From positions 124,001-188,000 of the forward strand of contig JBGTJE010000060.1 of the NCBI GenBank assembly GCA_041745295.1: DNA of 64,000 bases, in the 5' to 3' direction. Shown here piece by piece: positions 1 through 9,798 of this stretch (the first letter of the stretch is position 1; each line of letters opens with the position of its first letter). Under the pieces are notes generated by a model. It did not search any database and was not told where the DNA came from. It saw only the letters and a list, made by a program, of their open reading frames with translations. The DNA is from JANMEB01 sp041745295. GTDB taxonomy: Bacteria; Planctomycetota; Planctomycetia; Pirellulales; Pirellulaceae. Both the position numbers and the translations under genes were made by a program.

Positions 1-84
1 TTCGCCAGAATTCGGGCCGTCTCGGTGCGCCGAGAAGGTGAGTTCCGCTACAGCTTCGCGCGATGCGCTCTAAGGATGCCGCAC

Positions 85-447
85 ATGGATGTTGCCGCTC
101 TTCAAGACTATGCCAATCAGGCATTGATGTGGATTGGTTTCGGAACCGTCGTCGGGCTGGCTGCAAAGGCTCTCATGCCAGGGAGAGATCCGGGTGGTAG
201 TATCGCCACCATCATGATGGGAATTGTCGGAACGTTGATTGGTTGCGCGCTTCTCAAGTATTTTTACAGCGGCGAACAAATCCCACCAATAAGTCTGCGC
301 GGGTTCTTCGTTGGAGTCGCCGGTGCGTCGGTTTTGCTGACGTTCTACAAAGTGCTCGGTGGATATTGGTTTCAGGAAGGCGAGCAGATGTCGTATCGAC
401 ATCGTCTAACTCGCCGCCGCCGTCGCCGTGCTTACCTCGACGAGTAG
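85..447 (+). CDS. GlsB/YeaQ/YmgE-like small membrane protein
   Basis: A 120-residue protein with three hydrophobic segments (about residues 15-30, 38-58 and 70-92) and glycine-rich turns such as GTVVGLAAKALMPGRDPGG. This is the pattern of the GlsB/YeaQ/YmgE (transglycosylase-associated) family of small stress-related inner-membrane proteins, whose biochemical role is unknown. The ATG at 85 was chosen because AAGGA lies about eight bases upstream; in-frame codons further upstream have no ribosome site. The C-terminus is unusual: after the last membrane segment comes a very basic run with six consecutive arginines, probably cytoplasmic and possibly binding lipid or nucleic acid. It points towards the 3' end of ftsK, so no operon is visible. 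The family call is moderately sure. Confidence 0.7.
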   Translation: MDVAALQDYANQALMWIGFGTVVGLAAKALMPGRDPGGSIATIMMGIVGTLIGCALLKYFYSGEQIPPISLRGFFVGVAGASVLLTFYKVLGGYWFQEGEQMSYRHRLTRRRRRRAYLDE

Positions 448-490
448 AGCGCGTGAACTCTACGTTTTGGCACGGGTTTGGCTCTTGTAA

Positions 491-516
491 GATGGGACGA
501 ATCTTCGCGTCCCACC
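491..516. repeat. Dispersed palindromic repeat, family A (diverged copy)
   Basis: An imperfect palindrome with arms TGGGACG and CGTCCCA around a short AT-containing loop. It closely resembles the 26-bp palindrome at 45822-45847 and the one split by the mobile element at 45892-50862. Related half-sites (GGTGGGACTCG, CCCACCCTAC) occur nearby at about 550-562 and 648-658. It lies between the 3' ends of two convergent genes, so it could fold in both transcripts. Confidence 0.5.
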
Positions 517-704
517 ATTTTGTCACGGCGTATGGTTTGACCGCTCATCCTTGGTGGGACTCGCATGCAATCATTTGCAGCGGATCGTGCTTTGGCAAGC
601 ATACGATGATCGAAGATGCTGACCCGCTGAAATCTTTCGAAAGCTCTTCCCACCCTACAAATCGGCTTGAAACGCATCAACCGTTTTGAGATTTGAAACG
701 TGGT

Positions 705-3653
705 TTATTCCGCGACTTCATCATCCGTTTGACGTCTCGATCGCGGCACGTTTCGATGCGGCGGACGAGCGAGCCGCAGTGGCAACTGCGAGCGTTCATC
801 GTCGTCGTCCTCCGATCGATCGTCGACTAGGTCGGACTCGTCGTCGTCCTCGCCCTCGCCCTTGTCGCCTTGTTCGCCTTCGTCATCGGCTTCGGATTCG
901 TCGTCGTTCCATTCCGCTTCCTCATCGTCGTCCTCCGCTGATTTGTCGTCGGACCAGCGGGATTCTGCCGCACCATCCGAGAGAGGCTCAGCTGATTGGA
1001 ACGGCTCCGTTTCGCGTTCGCGGTCCAGATGCGGATAGAGCTTGGAAACGAGCGGTGAGGTGATCAAACGAGGACTCGTGCCCGGCTCGTTCGGCACAGC
1101 TGGGCTGGCCGATTGCAGGTCGTACCATTGGCTCATCGTCATGATGACTTCGCGCGATTTGGATCCCGCGTAGACGCCCACGACGCCATCCTGTTCCATA
1201 AAGTCGATCAAGCGGGCAGCGCGGCCGTAGCCAATCCCCAGCGCACGTTGCAAAAGCGAAACGGAACCTCGTCCTTCGCGGATGACGACTTCCACGGCTT
1301 GCGAATAGACTTCATCGCGATGCTTGAGCGGGCTCGCGGAATCGGCTTGATTGGGGTCTGCAACGCGCATGTTGACGAGTTCGTGGACGAAGTTTTGTTC
1401 GCCCGTGCTGGCTGCGTTAGTCACGGCGACGATTTCTTCGTCCGTCAAATAAGTTCCTTGTCCTCGAAGCAACGTGCTCGTGCCAGGCCAGAGGAACAGC
1501 AGATCGCCGTTCCCCAACAACTTTTCGGAGCCATTGCAGTCGAGAACGACTTGGCTGTCGATTCGCGTGGCGACTTGAAATGCAATTCGTGCCGGCAGGT
1601 TGGACTTGATGAGACCGGTAATGACGTCGACGGTCGGCTTTTGCGTTGCCAGGATCAAGTGAATGCCGACCGCCCGACTTTTTTGAGCGAGGCGAATGAT
1701 GTGCTGTTGAACTTCTTTGCCCGACGTCATCATCAAGTCGGCCATTTCGTCGGCGACGATCACGATGAACGGCAGTGAAAGCGGAATGCCGCTGCGTTCG
1801 TCTTCCGATTCTGGCTGCAGTCGCCGTACGAGTTCTTGCTCTCCCAACTGGTTGTAGCTGGTGATATGGCGGACACCGGCTCGGGCCAGGAGCGCATAGC
1901 GCTCTTCCATTTTGTCGACGGCCCAAGCCAGAATGGCTTCGGCTTTTCGCATGTCGGTCACGACGGGGTGCATTAAGTGGGGCAGGCGACCATAGCCGCT
2001 CAGCTCGACCATCTTGGGATCGATCATCAGCATGCGGACTTCGTCGGGGCGCCGCGTCATCAGGATCGAAGCAATAATCGCGTTCAAGCAAACACTTTTG
2101 CCGGTACCCGTGCGGCCGGCGATCAACAAGTGCGGCAACGTTGCCAAGTCAACCACGAGCGGCTCGCCGCGAACGTCCTGGCCGATGAACAAGGGGATTT
2201 TCATCATTTCGGCTTTCGCGGCTCCGCGTTCCATGACGCCCCGCAGTCGAACGACTTGGCGACGCTCGTTGGGAACTTCGATTCCAACGGTGTTCTTTCC
2301 GGGGATTGGCGAAACGATCCGCACGCTGGGAACGCGCAGGGCAATTGCTAAGTCGTCGGAGAGGTTGGTGATTTTCGCCAGGCGGAGACCGGCTTCCAAT
2401 TCCAATTCGTACTGGGCGATCACGGGGCCCGTTTCGATATCGACGACTTTGACATTGAAACCAAACTGATGAAAGGTCTTTTCGAGAATGCGAGCTTTGC
2501 GCAGCGCGTCTTCGCGCTGCGCTTCAAAATTGACTTCGCTTTGTAGGTCGAGCAGCTCAATGCGCGGCAGCTCGAACGATTTGGGTTGCTCGCCTGCGGA
2601 TGCGTGGTTGAGGGCCCGAATGACTTGCTGCCGTTCGTCGGGTGGCTTGACCGCCTTGGACGGTTCGTGTCGGAGTAATTTGCTTTTGCTGTTTCCAGTC
2701 AAATTGGACGCAGCTTGCGTATTACCGAAATCGGCTTCGTCGTCGTTCAATTCCGCGGCCAGCCTATTGGAATCTTGATTCGACTTCGAGTCGATGTCGA
2801 TCGACGAATCGTCTTCGTCGTCGAAGTCGCTCCCGCCAGCGGACGTCGAGAGCAGCAAAGAACCAGTGCCTTTTTGCTTTTTGGTTGTCCCAGCGTCTGC
2901 CGATTTCGCCGGTGAGGTGAGATCGTCGCGCGCGGCTGCCGAACGGACTGGAATTTGGGGCAGACCATCGCGAGGGCCGGCGGCTTTGTTTTTGTCGTTG
3001 TAACTGCCGGTAGCGCCGACCGTCGAGCCACGGGCCGCTCGAGCGAGCCGCCGCTGGCGCGCCAAAGCCGCGCTCATCGCGAATGGAGCGAGGGACCAAC
3101 GCAGCAGGCGAAACAAAAAATAGTCAGTCCAGAACATCGTCCCAACCAGCGTTAATGTTGCCAGCAGAATCCAGCTACCGGTGCCCCCAAAATTAGCGTT
3201 CAAGAGTCCTGCGGCGAGAGCGCCGACATAGCCACCCGTTCCGATCAGCGGCGTCGGCAGCGTGTCGTAGAGTGCGCGATGGAGAATTGCCGAGATTCCG
3301 ACCAGCGACATCACCCAACCCAAGGCCCGAAGCCAAATGGAATTGAGCTGTCCGCGAATCAGCATGGCGACAGCCAAGACGGCCAAGCCCAGCAAGACAT
3401 AGACGGCGGCCAGTCCAAACGTCGCAAGCATCAGATCGGCGACCAATGCGCCAAAACGCCCGCAGGCGTTGTGTGGCTTTTCATTCAACGGGTAAACATA
3501 GAGATCCGGCTGATACAACTGATCGAGCGGGGCGATGAGCTTCGCCACGGGATCGGCCGGGTGGTAGGTCACAAGCGCGACTAAGAGATATAACAGCGCG
3601 GCCAAGATGCCGACGGCGAGGAGATCTCGACGAAGACTTCGACTTTGTACCAT
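705..3653 (-). CDS. ftsK: DNA translocase FtsK/SpoIIIE
   Basis: A 982-residue FtsK-family translocase, which pumps chromosomal DNA through the closing septum. The start at 3653 has an ideal AGGAG seven bases upstream. Four membrane segments fill about residues 10-175, followed by a variable acidic/Ser-rich linker (to about 330). The motor domain has Walker A GRTGTGKS near residue 515 and Walker B FIVIVADEMADLMM. The gamma-type winged helix (VSLLQRALGIGYGRAARLIDFMEQDG, given here only as its core LLQRALGIGYGRAARL) lies around 790-830. FtsK normally ends at gamma, but here roughly 80 more residues follow, with long Asp/Glu runs from about 898. Transcribed away from the HEAT-repeat gene. Identification is certain; the tail's role is unknown. 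Confidence 0.95.
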   Translation of the reverse strand: MVQSRSLRRDLLAVGILAALLYLLVALVTYHPADPVAKLIAPLDQLYQPDLYVYPLNEKPHNACGRFGALVADLMLATFGLAAVYVLLGLAVLAVAMLIRGQLNSIWLRALGWVMSLVGISAILHRALYDTLPTPLIGTGGYVGALAAGLLNANFGGTGSWILLATLTLVGTMFWTDYFLFRLLRWSLAPFAMSAALARQRRLARAARGSTVGATGSYNDKNKAAGPRDGLPQIPVRSAAARDDLTSPAKSADAGTTKKQKGTGSLLLSTSAGGSDFDDEDDSSIDIDSKSNQDSNRLAAELNDDEADFGNTQAASNLTGNSKSKLLRHEPSKAVKPPDERQQVIRALNHASAGEQPKSFELPRIELLDLQSEVNFEAQREDALRKARILEKTFHQFGFNVKVVDIETGPVIAQYELELEAGLRLAKITNLSDDLAIALRVPSVRIVSPIPGKNTVGIEVPNERRQVVRLRGVMERGAAKAEMMKIPLFIGQDVRGEPLVVDLATLPHLLIAGRTGTGKSVCLNAIIASILMTRRPDEVRMLMIDPKMVELSGYGRLPHLMHPVVTDMRKAEAILAWAVDKMEERYALLARAGVRHITSYNQLGEQELVRRLQPESEDERSGIPLSLPFIVIVADEMADLMMTSGKEVQQHIIRLAQKSRAVGIHLILATQKPTVDVITGLIKSNLPARIAFQVATRIDSQVVLDCNGSEKLLGNGDLLFLWPGTSTLLRGQGTYLTDEEIVAVTNAASTGEQNFVHELVNMRVADPNQADSASPLKHRDEVYSQAVEVVIREGRGSVSLLQRALGIGYGRAARLIDFMEQDGVVGVYAGSKSREVIMTMSQWYDLQSASPAVPNEPGTSPRLITSPLVSKLYPHLDRERETEPFQSAEPLSDGAAESRWSDDKSAEDDDEEAEWNDDESEADDEGEQGDKGEGEDDDESDLVDDRSEDDDDERSQLPLRLARPPHRNVPRSRRQTDDEVAE

Positions 3654-3957
3654 GAACGCGCTCCTACCAACGTTGGCTTGCCACGGCTTGCTTGCGGCAA
3701 ATTTCAAACGGCCAAAGCAGAGTTGACCCTGGGCGCGTCCATGCCCATCGATTTGAATAATCCACGATCCTCGCAATCTGTTTTCGGTCTTTGAGGGCCA
3801 AATGGGCGAATTGCTTCGGTCGAGACGACAGCGTCTCTGTCCGAGGAATTTGCGGAAAAACCCTCAATTTCAGGGCAATGAATAGGCTTGGAAAAAGTGG
3901 TCGTATAAGATAGGTCAATCCTTTCGCTCGGCATTCGCACACGGAGATACCGGTTTG
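3654..3957. other. Divergent intergenic region, ftsK / HEAT-repeat gene
   Basis: About 300 bases separating two divergently transcribed genes, so both promoters should be here. Apart from the ribosome sites at either end (AGGAG before ftsK, GGAG before the HEAT gene) I see no convincing -35/-10 pair, repeat or small gene. Confidence 0.5.
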
Positions 3958-5118
3958 ATGGAAACTTCCTTCGCTTTCCGCATAGTCCTCTTCGCCGTCG
4001 TTTTGCTCATTCCTAGCAAACTCGATGCACAAGATTCATTGGACCGGTTCGGGAAATTGCTGCAGCAATCCAAATCCACAAACGCCGATGAGCAAGTCGA
4101 TGCATTCCTGCAACTGAAAGAATTCCCAGATAAGGCCGACCAACTTCTGATTCCGCTGGTCGAAGCGATGATTGCAAATGACACGCGGGTCGGCGAAGCG
4201 GCCCAATTCGCCGCTCAGCAAATGGGCGAGGCGATGGCGAAGTATTGCGATACTCAATTGGACTCTGAGTCGCAAAAACAAGTTGCCGCTGCCGCTGAAA
4301 TGATCCATCGAATGGGAAATATCGGCATCGCGAGCACTCCCAAACTCGTGGAATTGACGAAATCGGACGATCCAAAACGACGGCTGAGTGGTTTGTGGGG
4401 TCTGGTTTACTTAAAAAACACAGATGTCAGCGTGGTCAAGGCGATTGAGCCGTTCTTAGATGATCCTGATTTTCGGAATCGAGTTGTGGCTTGTCGCGCG
4501 ATTGTAACGATCGGTCCTCCCGCGGTCGCACTAGCCGGCAAGCTGAAGCAGTTAGTCGAGACCGGCAACGTCTCCACTCGGAGCCATGCCATGATTGCTT
4601 TGGGGGCGATTGGCCCCAACCCGGAATTCGACGTTGTCGAGCTTTTGGGAAATCATCTGGATGTCGAGCTCCAACCGGAACGTGATCGAGCGTTGATTGG
4701 AATCGCGCACTTGGGAAAAAATGCCGCCGCGCTCAAGGAAAAGGTCGAATCGTTGATGAACGATGCGGACAAGAGTGTCCAGCCCCAAGCGGCACTTGCG
4801 CTCTGGAAAATAACCGGGGATTCAGCGCCGTCGGTCAAGGCGCTGGTCGCCATGAGCATGACGGTGGATTTGGAATACGAAGCGCTTAATGCGATTTATC
4901 AGATGGGTGCGGAAGCCGTTTCGGCTGCTGGCGACATTGCAAAACATTTGCAGAACGAAGACTCCGCCATGCGTGCCGTCGCGGTGGAGATTTTGGAACG
5001 ATTTGGTTCAGCCTCAGCGCCGTACCGCGAAACTCTAGAGAAGCTTTCCAAAGAAGACGCCGATCCGCTGGTGCGGTATTACTGCGCGCGCGCTCTCAAG
5101 ACGATTGACGGCGGGTAG
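3958..5118 (+). CDS. Secreted HEAT-repeat protein
   Basis: A 386-residue protein beginning with a Sec signal peptide (hydrophobic core IVLFAVVLLIPS, likely cleavage after LDA). The rest is a run of degenerate HEAT/PBS-lyase-type helical repeats of about 35-40 residues, for example VEAMIANDTRVGEAAQFAA, VVACRAIVTIGPPAVALAG and VQPQAALALWKITGDSAPS. Such repeats make a curved scaffold for protein-protein contacts, and HEAT proteins are numerous in planctomycetes. ATG 3958 is preferred over the adjacent TTG 3955; GGAG lies 8-11 bases upstream. No catalytic motif is seen. It converges on the isoaspartyl peptidase gene with only a 24-base gap. Partner and function are unknown. Confidence 0.8.
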   Translation: METSFAFRIVLFAVVLLIPSKLDAQDSLDRFGKLLQQSKSTNADEQVDAFLQLKEFPDKADQLLIPLVEAMIANDTRVGEAAQFAAQQMGEAMAKYCDTQLDSESQKQVAAAAEMIHRMGNIGIASTPKLVELTKSDDPKRRLSGLWGLVYLKNTDVSVVKAIEPFLDDPDFRNRVVACRAIVTIGPPAVALAGKLKQLVETGNVSTRSHAMIALGAIGPNPEFDVVELLGNHLDVELQPERDRALIGIAHLGKNAAALKEKVESLMNDADKSVQPQAALALWKITGDSAPSVKALVAMSMTVDLEYEALNAIYQMGAEAVSAAGDIAKHLQNEDSAMRAVAVEILERFGSASAPYRETLEKLSKEDADPLVRYYCARALKTIDGG

Positions 5119-5142
5119 TAGGTCTCGCTCGGCTCGCGAGAC

Positions 5143-6252
5143 CTACTTTGACGGTTGCGATTCGGTCGTCCACAGAACGTCGTATCGACCGGAAGAGTCG
5201 GCGGCGGCACGGGCCATTCCCGGCGTGCTGAATTCCATTGCGATGCGCCCCAAGCGGTCCACGGCGATGATCCCGCCATCGTTCGGCTTGAGCGTTTTTT
5301 GCAGGACGTTTTCGACGCTTTGCTGAAGCGATCGTTGACCGTATCGCATCTGGGCCGCGATGTCGTACGCGACCACGTGACGAATGAACTCTTCTCCTTT
5401 ACCCGTACACGAAACGGCACAAGTTTCATTGTCGGCAAAAGTGCCCGCTCCGATGATCGGCGAATCGCCGACTCTTCCAAATTGCTTTGCCGTCATTCCT
5501 CCCGTTGATGTAGCGGCCGCCAAGTCACCGTTTTGGTCGAGGGCCACGCAACCAACCGTGCCCAAGTATCCAACATCTTCGACTTGAATGCGTGACTGCG
5601 GATTGTCCTCTTTCTTTCTCTTGCGCTCCTCCCATTTGGCCCGTGTTTCAGGTGTGTCGAAATACGAGTTTTCTACGAGTTCGACTTGTTTCAATTCCGC
5701 GAAAACTTCGGCGCCCGCACCGGTCAGCAGCACGTGCGGCGAATCGGTCATCACCAGCCGGGCGAGTTGAATCGGATTTTTGACGCGTCGCACGGCGGCC
5801 ACGGCGCCACACGCGCCGGTTCGACCGTCCATAATCGACGCGTCAAGTTCGTGCGAACCGTCGGCGGCGAAAACGGCTCCGCGACCTGCGTTAAATTTTG
5901 GATCGTCTTCAAGGAAAACGACGACGGCCTCAACCGCGTCCAGGCTCGTGCCACCAATTTCCAAAACGCCCTTGCCGATATCGAGCGCCTGTTTCATCGA
6001 GTCAATCCGCGCGCGATTGGCTTCATCGGACGCTTGTTTCGAGGACGGTCCTGCACCGCCGTGGATCGCAATCGCGAATTTCATCGGTTTCTCCTGTGGT
6101 CGATCTTGACTTGCGCCGTTCTTGTCGTCGGCAAGCAGCGATTGCGTAACGGCCGCCAGCAAACCAGCGCCGACGAAAATGTTGAATGCGATTACGCGCG
6201 CAGACAATGCCCGCCCGAAAAACTGGCCTGCTCGTGTGACGGATGTTTGCAT
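5143..6252 (-). CDS. Isoaspartyl peptidase / L-asparaginase (Ntn-hydrolase)
   Basis: A 369-residue member of the plant-type asparaginase family (peptidase T2). It removes beta-aspartyl (isoaspartyl) residues from dipeptides and can hydrolyse asparagine. The family's N-terminal IHGGAG motif and the block GGTSLDAVEAVVVFLEDD are present. The precursor cleaves itself before the catalytic threonine, here in GYLGTVGCVAL at about residue 233, to form alpha and beta chains. STGGMTAKQ and GRVGDSPIIGAGTFAD complete the active site. An N-terminal hydrophobic stretch (about residues 18-40) suggests export to the periplasm, as in many planctomycete copies. Start ATG 6252 has GGAG six bases upstream. Confidence 0.9.
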   Translation of the reverse strand: MQTSVTRAGQFFGRALSARVIAFNIFVGAGLLAAVTQSLLADDKNGASQDRPQEKPMKFAIAIHGGAGPSSKQASDEANRARIDSMKQALDIGKGVLEIGGTSLDAVEAVVVFLEDDPKFNAGRGAVFAADGSHELDASIMDGRTGACGAVAAVRRVKNPIQLARLVMTDSPHVLLTGAGAEVFAELKQVELVENSYFDTPETRAKWEERKRKKEDNPQSRIQVEDVGYLGTVGCVALDQNGDLAAATSTGGMTAKQFGRVGDSPIIGAGTFADNETCAVSCTGKGEEFIRHVVAYDIAAQMRYGQRSLQQSVENVLQKTLKPNDGGIIAVDRLGRIAMEFSTPGMARAAADSSGRYDVLWTTESQPSK

Positions 6253-6464
6253 GGGATGCTCCAGGAGTTTGGGCGTGGACGGCCATTAAGTTTAGTGGTC
6301 GCGTGCGTGCCCGTGAACTGCTGCCAGAGCATCAAGCCGCTCGCTCCATTGCCGCGAGGGCCATTATCGACGCCCCCGACGCTTTGCTAAGGGCGTGGGA
6401 CTGTTCGCGCGTCGTGATTAGCTCGCCTTGGACGGCCGCAAGATTTTGGCGATAATCGTCGCCC

Positions 6465-9400
6465 ATGCCCCCAACGCCGAACCTAAACGCAAGCGATCGA
6501 ATGACCGTGAGATTGTGCGATCGCGCAGCGCATTGGAAATCTCAAGAGCGCTTGACCGCGATGTACGGCGACGGCGTTGTTCCAGCGGAGAAAAAGCCGT
6601 TTCTCGTCGATTTGAAGCGCTCGGCGGGGCCTTTCCTAGCCATCCAAGACGCCGACGTCGTCATCCTCGACGCCGCATCGCAAATTGCGACGATGGGCTT
6701 GGGTTTGAATCACGGCGCGCTTTTCGGCGCCGCTCAGTATCTTAGTAGCTGGATAGACGATAACGAATCGGGCGAATTTCTAGGCTTGCGAAAGGCGTTC
6801 GCCGATCTGTTGCTCCGCAAGCTGGGTTCGCAAAACCATTCGATTGCGTTCTGCAACTCGGGAGCGGAGGCAATCGAGCGGGCTTTGGCTGTGTGCTTTG
6901 AGAATCGCAGGGACAAATCGGCCGAACGCGTTCTAGCATTTACGGGGTCGTTCCATGGGCGTACGAAGTTCGCACTTGAGGCAACCTGGGGTCCGGAAAA
7001 ACGCGAACCATTTTCTTGGCCCGAACAAGCCGCGATTTTCGCGCCCTATCCGGAATCCGACGACTCCGACCCAGCCCGCGCAAGGTCGCCGGTGGGTTGG
7101 CGCGAAGCTTGGTCAGAGCGCGACGACACGCGTTTTGCGAGCCGCCTCACCGAGCTCAACTCCGACCGCGAGGTGTTGATACAACGCGAAATCGACAGCC
7201 TTGCGACGGTTCGCCAAACGCTGAGGGCAAAAAGCTGCTTTGCGATATTGATCGAGCCCATGCAGTCGGAGGGAGGCGAACGCTATTCCAGCGGGCGCTT
7301 TCACCAAGGGCTCGCGTCGTTGGCACGAGCCTTTGCGATCCCCTTGGTGTACGACGAAATTCAAACCGGATGCCACCTGGGACGTAGTTTTTTTTGGCAC
7401 CAGCAATTCGGACTTACCGACGGCGACCTCGATTTCATTCCCGACATCGTTGTCATGGCAAAAAAAGCACAAGTCGGCGTGCTGCTCTCGCGCTTGCCCC
7501 TGGATTCGAGCCAACACATTTGCGCCGCGTCACTGGCTCGCGGTTATATCCAAGCCTCAATGCTCGATCAATTCAGTGATGAGATCGGAACAATCGATGC
7601 CCTGGTCGCGGAAAATCTCAGTCGGCTCGTGGCCCAACACTCGCGGCTCATCGGTCGGCCACGCAACCAAGGGCTTGCCTTCGCATTTGATTTTGCGGAC
7701 GCGGCCTTGATGCAACGGGCAGTTGCGGCCAGATTTCAATTCGGATTAGTTTTTTATCCGGCGGGCAATCGCACCATTCGCTTTCGATTGAATTTGGCGT
7801 TTGGCGACGGTCCGATCGGGCAACTGTTTACGCAACTCGATAGTCTTCTGACAAACTTGTCTGGTGATACCCGACCAATGCCAACGGAGGCCTTCGACTT
7901 GCCGTCGCCGGCCCACCATTTTGCATTTCATCAGCGGCTCGTTCAGGAAAAGTTGGCATGTTTGCGCGGCGCGTCGACGATCAATGAAAAGGAGGTCTTG
8001 GCGCTTCTTCAAGTTCAGATTCGGGAAGTTGGACTGATCGACCCCGCAATTTCGGTACGTCTGCTCGATCGCGTGTCCTTTCCTCGATACCGCGAGAAGA
8101 TCCTAAGGATTCAAGCGGAAGTTTATGAACCGGCGCGACAAACACCTGGAGAAGACTTTGATCGCATATTCGCTGCGGAACGTCCGTTGGCGATCGTGGT
8201 CGAAAAATCCGGCGCGATTATCGGAATGGCGTTTGCCGGCCCGCTCAATCAATTTACGTTGGTTCACGGTGTTTCATCGGATCCGCTCCGCGAGCATGTC
8301 GATGCAGCGTACATGGTCGACGCCACCGTCATGACGCCGTACCGCGGCGGGTTGGGAAGAATCCTGAAACAGGCGATCGTGTTGCTCGCGATCGCCAAAG
8401 GATACCGCACGATCCACGGCCGAAATCGCGACCGACTGGCGCGGGGCATGTGGGCGATCAACCTGTCGCTGGGCAGCTACGTCACGCGGCATTTGAAAGG
8501 CGATTACAACGACCGCGAACCTTTTCGCGACTGCCTGTATTACCAATGCCCTGCGGTTTGGGAGTCTGCTGACATCCATTTGTCGCAAGGAATTGCCGCT
8601 CCTTTTGGCATTTCGGATTTGACCGCTGAGTTTATCACCAGAAATCTACCCAAAGCGACCAACAAGCTCACGCTCTCGAATTTCGTCGACGCCGACTTTA
8701 TTGAGGATTTACGCTCCGCAATGGATTTGTTTCCAGCGACCTTACGACACGGATACACGGCCAGCAGTTTGTCCGAAGCGTGCGACAAAGTCGTCAAATC
8801 GCTGTGGCATTTTCGCGCTCCGCGAAAACGGCTCTTGATTTTTCGCGGGCATTTCTTCGGCGATGGAACCCTTCTCGCGCGGAGTCTATCAGGTATCGGC
8901 GAGCCGCGATACGACGTTTACGCCTTGGAGCAACCCAGACATCTAGGCGATCGCGCGGCATTCGACGCAATTCGTTCCGCGTTAGAGAAAATGAATCCTT
9001 TAGCACTGTTCGCGGAGCCGCTTCTGTCGCGGACGATGGAGGCGATGCCGCCCGAAATCCTTTCCCGCATTCGAGTGATGTGTACTCGAGCCGATGTGCC
9101 GCTCGTCTTTAACGAGTCGGCGGCGATGTTTTTTCGGTACGGCGCCGATGCGTTTTCGGCCGGTGGTCGACCCGATCTCGAGCCGGATGCCATCGTCGCA
9201 AGTTTAGGCAGCCAAATGGCGTTGGCGTTGCACCGACGATCGCTGTTCATCCATGAACCCCTAAAGCTGATCAGTACCTGGGACGGCGATGGCTTCTCGC
9301 TCGCCAAGTTTGCGGCGGTTACCCGGTCCGTGATGCGAGACACCGCCGGATTTATCAGTCTCAAGGCCCGCTTCGTTGCGGCGCTGCAATCGAAATTGTC

Positions 9401-9569
9401 TGAATACGGCAATGTACGACATGAATTTCAAAATGCGTGCGGTTGGATTGAAGGTAACTTGCCACCCACGCTCGCCGCGATTCTGGCGAAAAACGGTGAA
9501 GGTCGTTGGTTGATCTGCCCGTCTCAATCCGCCATGCGCCAATTCATCGAGCCAACCCGCGGGGATTAA
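6465..9569 (+). CDS. Aminotransferase class III-GNAT-degenerate aminotransferase fusion
   Basis: A 1034-residue three-module protein. Residues about 20-455 form a class III PLP aminotransferase with an intact FCNSGAEAIERAL loop, FHGRTKFALEAT, the cofactor aspartate in LVYDEIQTG, and KK at 333-334 (VVMAKKAQVG). The last motif resembles lysine 6-aminotransferase (GKKTQV). Residues about 530-690 look like a GNAT acyltransferase (VMTPYRGGLGRILKQAIVLL). Residues about 700-1034 resemble the large domain of a second class III aminotransferase, but the aspartate is asparagine (LVFNESAAMFFRYG) and the PLP lysine is absent (IVASLGSQMALA), so this part is probably non-catalytic. Linked by theme, not position, to the lysine genes at 22-33 kb. 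Start ATG 6465 lacks a clear ribosome site; ATG 6501 is an alternative. Confidence 0.75.
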   Translation: MPPTPNLNASDRMTVRLCDRAAHWKSQERLTAMYGDGVVPAEKKPFLVDLKRSAGPFLAIQDADVVILDAASQIATMGLGLNHGALFGAAQYLSSWIDDNESGEFLGLRKAFADLLLRKLGSQNHSIAFCNSGAEAIERALAVCFENRRDKSAERVLAFTGSFHGRTKFALEATWGPEKREPFSWPEQAAIFAPYPESDDSDPARARSPVGWREAWSERDDTRFASRLTELNSDREVLIQREIDSLATVRQTLRAKSCFAILIEPMQSEGGERYSSGRFHQGLASLARAFAIPLVYDEIQTGCHLGRSFFWHQQFGLTDGDLDFIPDIVVMAKKAQVGVLLSRLPLDSSQHICAASLARGYIQASMLDQFSDEIGTIDALVAENLSRLVAQHSRLIGRPRNQGLAFAFDFADAALMQRAVAARFQFGLVFYPAGNRTIRFRLNLAFGDGPIGQLFTQLDSLLTNLSGDTRPMPTEAFDLPSPAHHFAFHQRLVQEKLACLRGASTINEKEVLALLQVQIREVGLIDPAISVRLLDRVSFPRYREKILRIQAEVYEPARQTPGEDFDRIFAAERPLAIVVEKSGAIIGMAFAGPLNQFTLVHGVSSDPLREHVDAAYMVDATVMTPYRGGLGRILKQAIVLLAIAKGYRTIHGRNRDRLARGMWAINLSLGSYVTRHLKGDYNDREPFRDCLYYQCPAVWESADIHLSQGIAAPFGISDLTAEFITRNLPKATNKLTLSNFVDADFIEDLRSAMDLFPATLRHGYTASSLSEACDKVVKSLWHFRAPRKRLLIFRGHFFGDGTLLARSLSGIGEPRYDVYALEQPRHLGDRAAFDAIRSALEKMNPLALFAEPLLSRTMEAMPPEILSRIRVMCTRADVPLVFNESAAMFFRYGADAFSAGGRPDLEPDAIVASLGSQMALALHRRSLFIHEPLKLISTWDGDGFSLAKFAAVTRSVMRDTAGFISLKARFVAALQSKLSEYGNVRHEFQNACGWIEGNLPPTLAAILAKNGEGRWLICPSQSAMRQFIEPTRGD

Positions 9570-9798
9570 CGACGCGTTGAACGAACCCACGCCAATTCGA
9601 GGCGCAAATTCTGATTTGGCGAATTTGCTCGGAAAAATGCCGTACGCTTGCCAAGAATCTGTGCCGGGGCGAAACTATTCAGAGCAAAACAGGCGAATCA
9701 TTCGAAATGCTTGCAACACAGAATATTTTTTTCGACATGAATCTCCCGCGTTCGTTTTACGAGCAAGCGGCAGCAAAATAAATAAGAAAAGGTGCATG

